Below are positions 25,345 to 38,829 of a stretch of DNA of 64,000 nucleotides, piece by piece (position 1 is the first letter of the stretch; the number at the start of each line of letters is the position of its first letter). A program made the position numbers and the translations under genes. The stretch is taken from positions 438,028,311 to 438,092,310 of the forward strand of contig NC_133538.1 in assembly GCF_048544455.1 (NCBI RefSeq), written 5' to 3'. The notes under the pieces are model-generated. The model was not told the DNA's origin. It did not search any database and saw only the letters and a program-made list of their open reading frames with translations. This DNA comes from Silene latifolia (Eukaryota > Streptophyta > Magnoliopsida > Caryophyllales > Caryophyllaceae).

Positions 25345-26235
25345 TCACTTTTTCGACAACACAGCCTTAATTTTGCGCTTCTTTTGTAACTTGGCCCATA
25401 AATCTTCTTTTCCAGCGATAAACCCATTCAACTTTACTTCAAAAATGTCTCTGTTGACATTTATGTCAGCTAGAACAAGCGTCGCCACCAACTCGACTAC
25501 CAAGTACCGTCGATTCCTCTTCCTCTCCAAGTCTGGATGCTCAAAAGGTTGACCCTCGTACATCAAAGATATACATCATACGAAAAAATCCCCGATTCTC
25601 GTTATGTTAGGAAGGGTGTTTGGCGCGAACGGGATTTGCCGATCTTTGAAAGCTAGTAATCTCATATCCCCTATCCGTTCTAACGTCCAAATAATCGCTA
25701 ACAGCTGATGCCACTTGGCGAGTAACATTGCACATTTCAGACTGATCCCAGTTGGCATGATGTTGGTAGTCAAGGAGATCAACAGTTTGTTGTCCAAAAT
25801 TTATACACACGCATGCAAAGTGCCCGCCAATGTTGACAGGTACGAAGATAAACTCGGCACTCAGGTTGAAAGTTTTATCACAGTCCTGGATGAAGGTATC
25901 CCAAATGTGATACAAAGATCGGTGATGTCATTAGACTGTGAGCACCTTTCACGTATATCCAAAAGATGCATGATACATTCTGTTCGGAGGAGTGAGTGAG
26001 ACTACATAATAAAAGTAAGAACTAATGTATAACTTTTAGGCTTTGTAGGGGGGGGGGGGGTGTACCATATGACGTATCCCAAAGAAGGCCATCCTAGGAA
26101 GTAAGTGTTCAGCGAGACTCCAAATGGTTCAAAGAAAAAACGACCCACGACTCAATGAAAACAGGCGACATTACAACCTCGGGAAGCATGGTCATGATGT
26201 CGGACCGGCGCAGTGCGCATGCCTACTGTACCAAG
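25345..26235 (-). pseudogene. Second ULP1-like peptidase domain, catalytic Cys not preserved
   Basis: Pieces of a complete ULP1/C48 fold appear in order on the minus strand. An N-core (PEVVMSPVFIESWVVF at about 26100-26200, then a frame with HLLPRMAFFGIRHMV) comes first. The His/Asp exon (25607-25915) has VPVNIGGHFACVCINF and VDLLDYQ. A C-terminal helix region follows (LMYEGQPFEHPDL, about 25345-25566). Where ULP1 enzymes have the catalytic Cys in a DCG motif, the nucleotide sequence near 25590-25600 reads as NRGFF, so the Cys codon is replaced by Arg, and the surrounding frame is disturbed. It lies directly downstream of a first ULP1 domain (26297-28700). It may be a degenerate duplicate, or the second domain of one long protein. 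Confidence 0.6.
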
Positions 26236-26296
26236 AGATTGATTCACTGCAATAAAACACACGTATAATAGTAAGAAATTGATAAGTAGTTACAAA

Positions 26297-29200
26297 TTAA
26301 ATATCGTAACTAATTGGCCCCGTTATAAGAGTCCGCGGTACTAACGAATTTTCAAAGTTGTAGTCGTCTAACAAGCAATAGTCCACCGCATGCTTTCGAC
26401 GTGATCGAATACCCCTGACCAAGCTTTGATTGTTCCTTAAGAAGGTCGAGACAACAAGAGTCTGCGTGCAGCAGACCCCACGATTAATTGAGCAACCCAA
26501 GCCATCCCCCCCCCGGGGACCGCTCCGTCTGGTGACAAAGGTTGGTCGCCGACGATCGCTGTGAGACGCTTGAACAACAACGGGGCTGCTTTCCTCCTGT
26601 ATGGCTACAGGGTTGACCACAAGGCTTCCTTCTACGCGTTTATGGGGTGGGACTGCAACACGGGGGCGTTTACTGTATGTAATCTCTTCCTCATCGTCCA
26701 GAATCCGCTTCTGTGCAACATTGGAGACCGGGTTCAGACCTTGACCATACTTTTCCCTGAATTGGGTTATCCTTGAGCGAACGCTCTCCCTCACTTTGTT
26801 ATGGTCACTCGGGATAAGAATGGACACCACTTCAGCCCGGACGAGGTTCAGAATGTCCCTCTCACCTAAGGCGCAGTCAAATAGCTTCCCATTGAAAAGC
26901 AGCATGTGTATCATCATGTACACCCCGCAATCAAACGCAGAATAACCCGTACCTTGCCATTTAAATTCGACATTCACAAATTTGAACCCGGAAACCTTTG
27001 AACCTCTGACAAACCCTTTAGACTCCAGATACGCACCATTAAATCACACTGTAAAAGGAATTTAAAAAAAAAAGTCAATTTAAAAACAGTGTTTACAATT
27101 CCAGACTACATCAACACTAAAGAACAAATTAAGGTATGCTATTTATAATTATTACCGCAATACGGGAAATTCCAAAATATGGAAGCTTCTCAAAATCATC
27201 GTCGACTCGTCGTATCAACGGTTGTCCAAATACTCTATCTGCTCGGAAACGAAGTTTATGCATGCACAGCTGTAATGATCATTATTGCCAGATAAGATCG
27301 GGATGAAGACCTGGCGGGTGTGACAACAAAGACATAAAAGATACACTCAGTAAAAATTTCAGATTTACACTTTCAATAATTCGTCACATTTACAGTCCCT
27401 GTGTCATGACATTTACACTTTCCATATATTCACATTTACACTATATCATTTACACTTCATATTTAGTCACCTTTACACTCCCTGTGTCATAACTTTTACA
27501 CTTCACTATATCTCACATTTACACTTCCTATGTAATGACATTTACACTTTCCATATATTTACATTTACACTTTATATGTGCTGACATTTACACTTCCTAT
27601 TTAGTCACCTTTACACTCCCTATGTCATCACATTTACACTTTCTATATAATCACATTTCCACTATACATCATGGCATTTACACTTCACTATGTATCACAT
27701 TTACACTTCATATTTCATTACATTTACACTTCACAATATCTCACGACATTTACAGTTCACTATGTCTCACGTTTACACTTCATATGTCATGACATTTACA
27801 CTTTACATATATTCACATTTACACTTTATATGTGCTGACATTTACACTTTCTATTTAGTAACCTTTACACTCGCTATGTCATTACATTTACACTTTCTAT
27901 ATAATCACATTTACACTATACATCATGATATTTACACTTCACTATGTATCACATTTACACTTCATATTTTATGACATTTACACTTTCTTCTTAATCACAT
28001 CCAGGCATTTAGACTTTCTCTGAAAATCACATATACACTTTCGGTGTGATGACATTTACACTTCACAATAGGTCACATTTACACTTACCATATCAGATCC
28101 AAGTTGAAATGAAGACAAACAGGATTGAATCCAAGCATCCCACCCAGCCCAGATTTCGTCCTTTTTGTCAAGAACAATTCCTTTCTTCTTGGCTTTCCAA
28201 ATATCCAGTGCAGGTGGCTCTGTTCAAACGAAGAGGGCGCGCTATTAAATTTAGACACTTACGTTACAATTAAATTGGAACTATAAAAATTGCATTGAGT
28301 GAGGATAGGTCAAGTACGGTGTGACTAAGCCCGAAGAAGCAACGAGAGGATGCAACTGGTGCAGTTTGGTCATACATCATCTTATTGATTAGTAGGCACC
28401 AACACTCGATTACAGAATTCATAACTTCCTGTCCAGGTTCAAGGGTTAACATGTCTTCCTGTGACACGAAGAAGAAGTCTGAAAAAACTGCCAATTCTTC
28501 CCTACAAAAAAAGAAAAAATTATATAAGGCGAACATGGTTACGACAACATATAAGTATTAATATGTTTGACATAGAAATTAATCGACTCACCCGTTCAAC
28601 CAAGCTTCTGATTTGTTAAATACGTAGTCCAGGACGTATTTCCTTTCCATAAAAACACCCCTAAATAATTTCTTATTCAAATTGCAGTCTACATACAAAG
28701 CCCTCGCTCGGGCATGGGTTCCCCACAATCCATGGTGCAAGTCAGATTCTCAGGGACCACTTCCATGCACTGTAAGGGCTCAGGTGAATGAAATAGGAAA
28801 GGGTGGTGATCCATATTACTCTGGAGGACATAAATTTCCCGAACATCCGCGGGAACGGCTGGTTCAGAAGGGACTGCCAAATCAGTCGTTCCAAAATCCT
28901 CACCTGGAACCTCCTTAAATGCCTCAGCTAGCTCTGCAGTAGATATGAACGTACACTGAAATTCCGGCAACTTAAGCTCAGAGGAGGGTGCTTCAAAACC
29001 ACCTTATCTGCTCCCTCTGCAACATCCATGGGCTTGTCATCATTCTGAAATGAACCAGGACAACCGAGTTGTGCAGTAGGGCCCTCACCTTGCTCGTTGA
29101 CCATGCCACTACCAATATCTAACCCTTCTTGCGATGCATCTTCACGGACTGTGGTCGAAACAACTCAAGGCTCACCACCCGATGCTTTCGTACCACTAAC

Positions 29201-30633
29201 TTGGCGTCAGTCAACGGGCTATTCCACTCCCGGTGCACCGCTAACATCCACAGGCTCACCAGGCACTAGTCCAACCACGAGTGGTTCGGGCCCACGGCAG
29301 GGCACTTGGTCTTGGGGCGGCTCCATGTCCATGCCCTGCACAGCCTCCTCCTGGACTGTCGGTGCATCGCTAACATCCACATCCACGCCAGTCACTAGTC
29401 CAACCACCACTGATTCAGGCCCACGGCGGGTCCCCTGATCTTGAGGCGGCTCCAAATCCATTCCCTGCACAGCCTCGTCCTGTTCTCTCGGTGCACCACC
29501 CTGTGCCACTTCACTGTCGCCGCTGTCTGACAACTTTTTCAGCGCGTTATCAATATCAGTTGTCGCTATAAATTTCAACTGAAATGAAGATGATCCATCT
29601 TCAATTGACGGGGCTACCACATCCGCATCCACCTTGTTCACTACTTTTGAATAAGACACCTCCCCTTCACCAGTAACAGGCCCCTGTTCTTGAGCATGCT
29701 CCATATCCATACCCTGCACAATCTCATCCTCACCTCTCTGTACGCAGCCCTCTACCGCTTCACCACCACCATCACCAATATCTGTCAAACCTTGCAGCGC
29801 GTTCTCAATATCAGCAGTCGAAATAAATTTTAGTTGAACTGAAGATGAACCATCTTCAGTTGACTGACCTACCACATCCGCATCAACCTTATTCGTTGCT
29901 TCTGACTTACACTTCTCAACGACATGTTCAGCTTTCTCAGGGGCACCACTAGTGTCAGGCACTTCCCCTACCAAACTTTCCTGCTCCTCGTTCAATGAGA
30001 GCTTTGTGTAAGCTTCTTCAACTTCATCCGGGCTATAAATTTTCTCTAGAATCTGCCGATCAGTTAATTGAGTCAAGTCGTCGGTTAAATCTAGCCCGCA
30101 TTCCTCTTCCTCTCGTCGACAGGCTTCGTTAAGTTCAGCGGTGTTGTAGAAATCAGCGGTCTCCATTACCTGTGACATCGCCGCATCACCTGCTTTATCA
30201 CCCAAATCAGAATCTTCTACAAGTGATACATGCTCTACAGTAGGCGTAAACTCGAACTTAGGAACCTTGGTCTTTCTTTTCTTGCTTGCCTTTGTTTTTT
30301 TCTTGGCCGCCTATTTTTTTTCTTGGCCAACATCTGACAATGAGGGAGCGTTATCATTATACTTCTTCATTTGGGAAGCTAAATTTCCAACTTCTTCAAC
30401 ATATTCCTTCACCTTTGCACCTTCAAAAAAAGCTTGCATCGCTTGTGACGGAATAAGATCAGTTGAAGAAGAAGCACCTGTTGTTAAATTCTTAAGCATT
30501 GCAGCTGCATCCGTATACCAGGAATAGAAGGCCACAGAGTTCCTTTGAATCTTCAAGTACAGCTCGTGTACACCCTCCAGTTGGTAACAAAAAAAAGATT
30601 TAAGAGTCTAGATACACAAAATATACCTGCTCA

Positions 30634-30667
<34 letters not shown>

Positions 30668-31569
30668 AAATATGCGATTAATTAAACATTCATAACATAA
30701 ATCTTACATCTACAGCCCTAACTTTCAACTCATCGTCATCTTCAACACCGGGAGGGAGTTCAATCTGAATAAACTTCTTATCGGGTGATGTACCCGACGT
30801 TGAAATCAGAAGAGGCGTAGGGCTTGCCAATGGCGCCTTGGGCGCGCCAGCTATAGCCAACATCGTATTACCAGTGTCCTTCTCATCAGGGGTCTTGTTT
30901 TGACATCGCGGGTACTTCACCTTCGACAAAGTTAGTCGACCCAGTGGCCCCACGTCCAGCTCATCCTTTAACCTATTCGATAGAGTTTTCAGGATCCCAA
31001 TGCTGAATAAGTGGAAGGCCATCTGGGGAACTCTTGCCACGGTAATCATACCGCTGAAAATAAGTAATCATAAGGAAAGGGATACAACCAAGCAGATATG
31101 ACTGCACGCTGCGAGTCTCGGCTGCAGCATTAGCTAAATATTCTAATACATACGAGCACCAGTCATACTCCGGTATGACACTCACATCTTCAACCACTTT
31201 CAAAAGTTTGATTTCAATGCCGTTGTTCAATGTCGGCGCAAGGAATGATGAAATGCTAAGAAGCACAAACAGGCGGCAGAATTCATCACCTCCATCTTTG
31301 AATTGCTCTGACTCAATGTAATTGAAGACGTCTCCTAAAGGAATAGAATCAGAATTTGATTTCACTTTGAACTTTTTGCGCCACACTTATTTTATGCGCA
31401 CATATTTTTCATCTTTAGCACCAGGCATATGTCCAGTAGGTACTATTTCCATCTCTCTCTCACCAACAGGTAACATGAAACAGTCATAGACATCATACTT
31501 AGTAACCATAAACTCCTTCAACTCCGACATGAGAACCATCGCTGAAAGCCTCAAGAAATTCAGGAACAT
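26297..31569 (-). pseudogene. ULP1-like peptidase gene of MULE A (N-domain, acidic middle, first ULP1 domain)
   Basis: Plant MULE-borne ULP1-like genes encode a C48 (SUMO-protease-like) domain behind a variable N-terminal domain. Here the N-domain lies at about 30973-31569 (FVLLSISSFLAP, IPEYDWCSYVLEYL, LLGCIPFLMITYF), resembling the DUF1985-type region. An acidic, repeat-rich middle spans about 28700-30300. The ULP1 core begins at 28270-28536 (LEPGQEVMNSVIECW). After an array-filled intron, the His/Asp exon at or below 27310 has NNDHYSCACINF and IEYLD. The Cys part has WQGTGYSAFDCGVYMM at 26977 downward, so the triad and the preceding Gln are present. Breaks include a stop at 31387-31389, a frame change near 30985 and a stop just after the Asp motif. 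A (TA)n tract sits in an intron at 30636-30662. SUMO-protease activity is not shown. Confidence 0.7.
27360..28095. repeat. catttacact array inside ULP1 gene intron
   Basis: Copies of acatttacactt alternate with short spacers such as tatgtcatg and ctatttagtc, again with a longer period: blocks near 27530 and 27785 match. The array splits the ULP1 core between its N-part and the His exon. Confidence 0.8.
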
Positions 31570-31819
31570 GTGAAAGCGGGAAAGTTAAGAGTTTAAGATG
31601 AAGCGACCCCCAAATCCAATCCTCTGTACAGTGGCTCGTTGGGCAATGTTAAGCTTACCAATAAGCTTGTGAAGCCGGTTGGGCGACACTTAACTTAACT
31701 AAAACTTGAGGGGGTAACTTGTGGTTGTTCTTCACTTCAGTACTTCTCCATCGATATCGTACCATCCGAATCAGAACAAAAAGTACATAAGAAATGCACA
31801 ATATCAGTCAACCTATAAC

Positions 31820-33060
31820 AGTCTACACATTTACATTTACACTTACTCTATCCTCACATTTACACTTCCAGTATGTTCACATTTACACTTCCAATTTAGT
31901 CAGATTTACCCTTTATTTGTTCACATTTACACTTCTCCTACACTCATATTTACACTTCCAGTATCTTCACATTTACACTTCCAATTTAGTACCATTTATT
32001 TGTTCACATTTACACTTACTCTATCCTCACATTTACACTTCCAGTATCTTCACATTTACACTTCCAATTTAGTCAGATTTACCCTTTATTTGTTCACATT
32101 TACACTTCTCCTACACTCACATTTACACTTTCATTATCTTCACATTTACACTTCCAATTTAGTCAGATTTACCCTTTATTTGTTCACATTTACACTTCTC
32201 CTACACTCACATTTACACTTCCAGTATCTTCACATTTACACTTCCAATTTAGTCAGATTTACTCTTTATTTGTTCACATTTACACTTCTCCTACACTCAC
32301 ATTTACACTTTCATTATCTTCACATTTACACTTCCAATTTAGTCAGATTTACCCTTTATTTGTTCACATTTACACTTCTCCTACACTCACATTTACACTT
32401 CCAGTATCTTCACATTTACACTTCCAATTTAGTCAGATTTACACTTTATTTGTTCACATTTACACTTCTCCTATCCTCACATTTACACTTCCAATATCTT
32501 TATATTTACACTTCCAATTTAGTCAGATTTACCCTTTATTTGTTCACATTTACAATTCTCCTACCCTCACATTTACACTTCTATTATCTTCACATTTGCA
32601 CTAACAGTTTAGACAGATTTACACTTTATTTGATCACATTTACACTTCTCCTATCCTCACATTTACACTTCCATTATCCTCACATTTACACTTCTCTTAT
32701 CCTCACATTTACACTTCCATTATCTTCACATTTACCCTTTATTTGTTCACATTTACACTTCTCCTAAACTCACATTTACACTTCCATTATCTTCACATCT
32801 ACAGTTCCATTTTAGTCGATTCTGATTTTAGTGTTCACGTTTACACTTACTCTATCCTCACATTTACACTTTGAATATCTTCACATTTACACTTCCAATT
32901 GAATCAGATTTACACTTTATTTGATAACATTTACACTTCTTCTATCCTCACATTTAAACTTTCTATTTGTTCACATTTACACTTTTTTTAGTTCACATTT
33001 ACACTTGGGCTGTCCTCACATTCACAATCCCAATTACATCACATTTACAATCCCCAAAAA
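31820..33060. repeat. catttacact array upstream of ULP1 gene
   Basis: A regular array with a ~120-bp higher-order unit comprising ttagtcagatttaccc, tttatttgttcacattt and cttctcctacactcac runs from 31890 to about 32560, then decays. A 348-codon open frame crosses it only because the unit length is a multiple of three; it is not a gene. Confidence 0.88.
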
Positions 33061-33599
33061 CAGGCTCAATTAAAACCTTAACAAATACATTGACACTACC
33101 CATCAATTCAGATTTACACTATGAATTTAATTAAAAATTCAAACACACAATAAAATCGCATAAATTGAAACACGCAATAAAATTGAAACACGCAATATAA
33201 CAATTTCGACTCAAGCATAATTTGCAAAATTAAAAAATTTAAACAAAGAAAAGAATAAAGGATGATCAATGAATTACCTTCAAAGTGAGGTAAAGAAACA
33301 AAGATAGGAACTACAAGGGTTTGAATGCGATAAAATATAGAAAAGAAATGGAATTGTTGTATTTGGTAAGCAAGAGAAATGGAACAATAAGGAATAGAAA
33401 AGAAATGAAGAAATGTGAGATGAAAGAGAGGAATAAGGAAGGACGGTTTTTTGAAATTATGAGGAGGTTGTATGAGATAGTGGAGGGAAGTTGAATAACG
33501 TGCAAGTGACTGATGAGGAACATACATGCAGAATGAACAGTAAGTCTAATAGCCTAAGGAGAGAGGTAATTAGTCTACATATTATTATAATGTTATAAC

Positions 33600-33950
<351 letters not shown>

Positions 33951-34675
33951 AAAAATTAAGGTTAATGCTCTAATTTTGCCATCTTCCTCTAATTTTCTCA
34001 TTAACTACATTAATCCTCCACATCGTTCATTCATCAACTCATTATCACATCTCCTCATTCTCTCTCTATATCTCACTTTTTCATATTCTCTCCAAAAAAA
34101 CCAAGAAAAAAAAAACCCAAAAAACCAAACAAATAAAAAACCCCAAAAATCCAAATAAATCATTTACTCATCTTTTCCTCATTCACCATCCACCAACCAC
34201 CAACCACCGGAAACCACCACAGTCGCCAACCGCCACCGCCGTCGCCCCGACGTCAATTTTTTAATTTATTTATTTATTTTTTTTATCTTGATGTTTGGGT
34301 GTTCTTTTTATTTTATTTTTGTTGTTTTTTTCTCCTTATATCGTCTTGCTATATAATATTGTTTTAAATTTGTGATTTTTTTTAATTTTAATCTTAGATC
34401 TACTAAAATAGATCAATTTTCATTGACCCGTTTTTTTTTCATTTCCGTTTTTTTTTTTCAATTTTGATGTTTTGGTCTTCTTTTTTTCCAGTTATTGACA
34501 TTCAAACAATCTATAGTGTGATTTTAGTACTAAATCTATTAGTTATGAAATCTCATTTTTACTTTTTTTTTCTTGTTGATATCACTTTGTTAATATCCGT
34601 CTTGTTATATATATTTTCCAAATTTCGTATTTAAAATTTTGTCTTGGTATTGTGTGATTTAGGATCTATTAAACT

Positions 34676-35560
34676 TACCTGTTCGGTTAAAATTACACTT
34701 TTTCGGTTAAAATTACACTTTTGTCCGTTAAAATTACACTTTTTTCCGTTAAAATTACACTTTTTAATGTTAAAATTACACTTTTTTTCGTTAAAATTAC
34801 ACTTTTTTCCGGTTAAAATTATACTTTTTCTCGTTAAAATTACAATTTTTCTGTTAAAATTATACTTGTCTTCATTCACTTTTTCGGTTAAAATTACACT
34901 TTTGTCCGTTAAAATTACACTTTTTTCCGTTAAAAATTACAGTTTTTAACGTTAAAATTACACTTTTTTTCGGTTAAAATTACACTTTTTTTCGTTAAAA
35001 TTACACTTTTTTTCCGGTTAAAATTATACTTTTTCCCGTTAAAATTACACTTTTTTCTGTTAAAATTACACTTGTCTTCATTAAAGTTACATTTATCTCT
35101 ATTATTAAAGTTACACTTATCTCTACTAAGGTTACCCTCTCAATGACTAAAGTACGCTTTTGGACTAAAGCTAGAACAATTTGGACTGAAGTTACACAAA
35201 TTTGGACTAAAATTACACAATTTGGACTAACTAATGGAGTTATTTGTAATTTACACAATTTGGACTAAAGATACACAAATTTGGAATATAGTTATACAAT
35301 TTGGACTAAAATTACACTTTTATGGACTAAAATTACACTTTCGTGGACTAAAATTACACTTTTGTAGACTAAAGTTACATATTTGTGGACTAAAATTACA
35401 CTTTTTTGGACAAAAATTACACTTTTATGGACTAAAATTACACTCATAAAATGATAAAAGATATAAACTATCAATGTACTAAAGTTACACTTTAGTCGAC
35501 AATGATTGAAATTGCACAATATCAATGAGGCAAAATAAATGAATTGTGTAACTTTAGTCC
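34676..35560. repeat. gttaaaattacactttt and ggactaaaattacac arrays
   Basis: The first part (to about 35060) repeats gttaaaattacacttttt at about 20-bp spacing. The later part (about 35150-35520) repeats ggactaaaattacactttt and ggactaaagttacac. A degenerate outlier group continues at 36120-36370, partly in reverse. Around 35784-35860 a ~40-bp block with actacggaatacgta is tandemly duplicated. Confidence 0.85.
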
Positions 35561-36409
35561 AAATTGTGTATTTTTACTCTTGATTTAGTCGTAAATAGTG
35601 TTATATTTGTTCAAATTTATTCGTAAATAGTGTATTTTCAGTCCAAAATTGTATTTTTAGTCCAAATTTTGTCGTAAATAACTCCATTAGTTAGTCCAAA
35701 TTGTCCAAATAATTCAATAGTCTAAATTAATTAGTCCAAAGTGTTCAAATTAGTTTGTCCAAATTGTTCAAATAAAAGGTTAGATACTACGGAATACGTA
35801 TTTTAGCTTCAAAAAATGTGTTAGATACTACGGAGTACGTACTTTAGCTTCAAAAAATGTGTGACCATTACTACTGAGCAACAGGTACCTTTGTGTCAAC
35901 ACATTTTTCCTCGAAATTCTCATGACACTGCTTTTTAGAAAAATATCTTGAGGATGTAATCAGCTAGCTGTTCTCTGGCTGGATATCAAGAGTCTTAACT
36001 CTTAAGTAAAGTTGGTCAAAGCATCAAACTATACTATCAACAAGACGAGATTGAAGCCATTTCTGGTTATCACTGCACAAGTTCTGACTTCTGAGTGCCC
36101 TTAAAACTTTACTAATGATCTTATAATGGTTTACAGATGTGTAATTTTAGCTCAAATTGTGTAATATTGTATTCAATTTAGTCGTAAATAACTCTATTAG
36201 TTCGTCCAAATAGTCCAAAATAGTTAGTCCATATTGTCCAAATTGTCCAAATTAGTTAGTCCAAATTAGTCTGTCTAGCTTTAGTTCAAGAGTGTAACTT
36301 TAGTCATTAATAGATATAAGTGTAATTTTAACAGGAAAAAGTGTAATTTTAACCGAAAAAGTGTAATTTTGTGATGAACCCACCCAAAAGTCATTATAAA
36401 GGCTAATTA

Positions 36410-36740
36410 ACACATCTTACTAATCCACCCTAATTAATCACTAATTTACTATATATTTGTTTTCCACCCACCCATTTCTCTCTCATCTCACACATTTTAC
36501 TCTTCTCTTCTCTCAAAACCTCAATAAACCCAAAAAATCCAAATAAATAAAAAAGCCAAAAAAATCCAAAAAAATCAAAAAACCCAAAAAATCCAAATAA
36601 ATCAAAAAACCCAAATAAATCATTCATTCTCCTCTTCCTCATTCACCACCACCCACCACTATCCCACCCGACACCACCCACCTCCACCGCCACCCACCAC
36701 CAACCTCCACCACCGCCGTCGGTAAATTCTATAAACTTTT
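36410..36740 (+). repeat. Internal copy of MULE B leader-like segment
   Basis: The run of pyrimidine-rich sequence, then aaaacccaaaaaatccaaataaat-type A-rich repeats, then ccaccacccacc-type C-rich sequence repeats the organisation of 33990-34260 in the same orientation. 38830-39300 shows the same organisation inverted. The junction at the C-rich end (gccgtcgg) recalls an exon-intron border, but no protein is recognised. Confidence 0.55.
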
Positions 36741-37079
36741 TTTTTTCTTGATTTTGCCTCTCGATTTTTTTCGTCAATTTTTTTTTTTTTTTTCAGATTT
36801 TATGTTAAATTTGTTGTTTGGGGTCGGTTTATTTTATTTGTTAATTTTTGTTGGTTTTTGTTGTTATTTATTCTTTTCAAATCTCTTCTTGTTATACATT
36901 TTTTTTTTAAATATCGTTTTTTTTTATGATATACTTTTTTTCATCTAAGATCTAATAAAATATTTTTCATAAATTTTGTTGTTTTAATCTTAACTATATA
37001 AAAATTCTTATAATATGTTGATTTTTAATCTTATATTTCACATTTTTATATAAAAATGATATAAAATAACTAAAGTATA

Positions 37080-38420
37080 CACAGTTATGGACAAAAGTTA
37101 TACTGTTATGAACTAAAGTTATACAAAAATGGTCTAAAGTTATACAAAAATTGACTAAAGTTATACAAATAAGGACTAAAGTTATACAAAAATTGACTAA
37201 AGTTATACAAATAAAGACTAAAGTTATACAAAAATGGACTAAAGTTATACAAATAAGGACTAAACTTATACAAAAATTGACTAAAGTTATACAAAAATGG
37301 ACTAAAGTTATACAAATAAAGACTAAAGTTATACAAAAATTGACTAAAGTTATACAAATATGGACTAAATTTATACAAATAAGTTCTAAAGTTATACAAA
37401 AATGGACTAAAGTTATACAAAAATGGCCTAAAGTTATACAAAAATGGACTAAAGTTATACAAATAAGGACTAAAGTTATACAAATAAGGACTAAAGTTAT
37501 ACAAATTTTGTATAACTGTAGTCCATTTTTGTATAACTCTAGTCCTTATTTGTATAACTTTAGTCCTTATTTGTATAACTTTAGTTCAAAATTGTGTAAC
37601 TTTATTACAAAATCGCATAACTTTAGTCCTAAAGTTATACAAAAATGGACTAAAGTTATACAAAAATTGTCTAAAGTTATACTAGAGTTATACAAAAATG
37701 AACTAAAGTTATATAAGTACTGTTTGTATAAATTCAGTCAATTTTTGTATCACTTTAGTCCATTTTTGTATAACTTTAGTCCTTATCTGTATAACTTTAG
37801 TCAATTTTTGTATAACTTTAATCCTTATTTATATAACTTTAGTCTATTTTTGTATAACTCTAGTCTTTATTTGTATAACTTTAGTAAATTTTTGTATAAC
37901 TTTAGTCCTTCATATGTATAACTTTAGTCCATATTTGTATAACTTTAGTACAAAATTGTGTAACTTTACTACAAAATCGCATAATTTTAGTCCAAAACCG
38001 TATAACTTTAGTCCAAAATCGTATAACTTTAGTCCAATATATAACCGAAATCCAAAAAACCACCAATACTAACTTTAGTAAATTTTTGAAATAACTTTAA
38101 CAATACTAGATCTGGGAAAAAAAAAGACATTATCCAAATATCAAAATGTAATATAAGACATATTTGAAATAAAAAAAATATAAAATAAGTAAATAACAAC
38201 ATAATAAGTAAATAACAACCCACAACAAAATAGTATAAATTGTATAACTTTAATGTTTGAAGGGGTATAACTTTAGTCGTAAATAGTGTAACTTTAATAT
38301 TTGAAGGATATAACTTTAGTCGTAAATAGTATAACTTTAATGTTTTAAAAGTATAACTTTAGTCGTAAATAGTATAACTTTAATGTTTTAAGTGTATAAA
38401 TTTAGTCATAAATAGTGTAA
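37080..38420. repeat. ggactaaagttatacaaa array with orientation switches
   Basis: Units of about 20-21 bp run forward from 37080 to 37505, switch to reverse (tttgtataactttagtcc) to about 37620, return to forward for under 100 bp, and are reverse from about 37720 to 38060. A looser group with taactttagtcgtaaatagt follows to 38420. Long open frames across it (for example 37151-37921) are repeat artefacts. Confidence 0.88.
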
Positions 38421-38829
38421 CTTTTATAAAAATCAAATAAATATGAAAAATTAAAATCAACAAATCTAAAACCAATAAGGAAAAAAAACCCGTTAATCTA
38501 ACAAAAAAAACTCGTAAATCTAAGGAAAAAAAACTAAATAACAAAAAAATAAACAAATAAACAATCACAAAAAAAAAAAAACACACGTATCCACAACAAT
38601 TATTGATTTGGACTGCGAGGTGGGAGATATATAAAAGAACTCTATCAATTAAGACAAATTTGTCTTTTGAAGCGTATTCACACGTATCCACAAGACCACA
38701 ACAATTATAAACATGAAGCTGCAAGTTCTCATCTTTTTAAGTGCACAAGACAACAAGAACCAAATAACAAAATAAAAAAAATAACAAAAATAAAAAACAA
38801 AAAACAAAATCAAAACAAAATTTCAGATC

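Noticed and set aside
20160-28095. The regular short repeats as CRISPR or as telomeric sequence
   Set aside because: Units are imperfect, spacers are themselves repeated, there are no cas genes, and the unit is not CCCTAAA. The genome is a plant's.
31721-32767. A 348-codon open frame
   Set aside because: It lies wholly in the catttacact array; the protein is a translation of the repeat unit with no independent support.
37151-37921. A 256-codon open frame with repeated TKVIQ
   Set aside because: Produced by the ~21-bp array unit, in both strands; not a gene.
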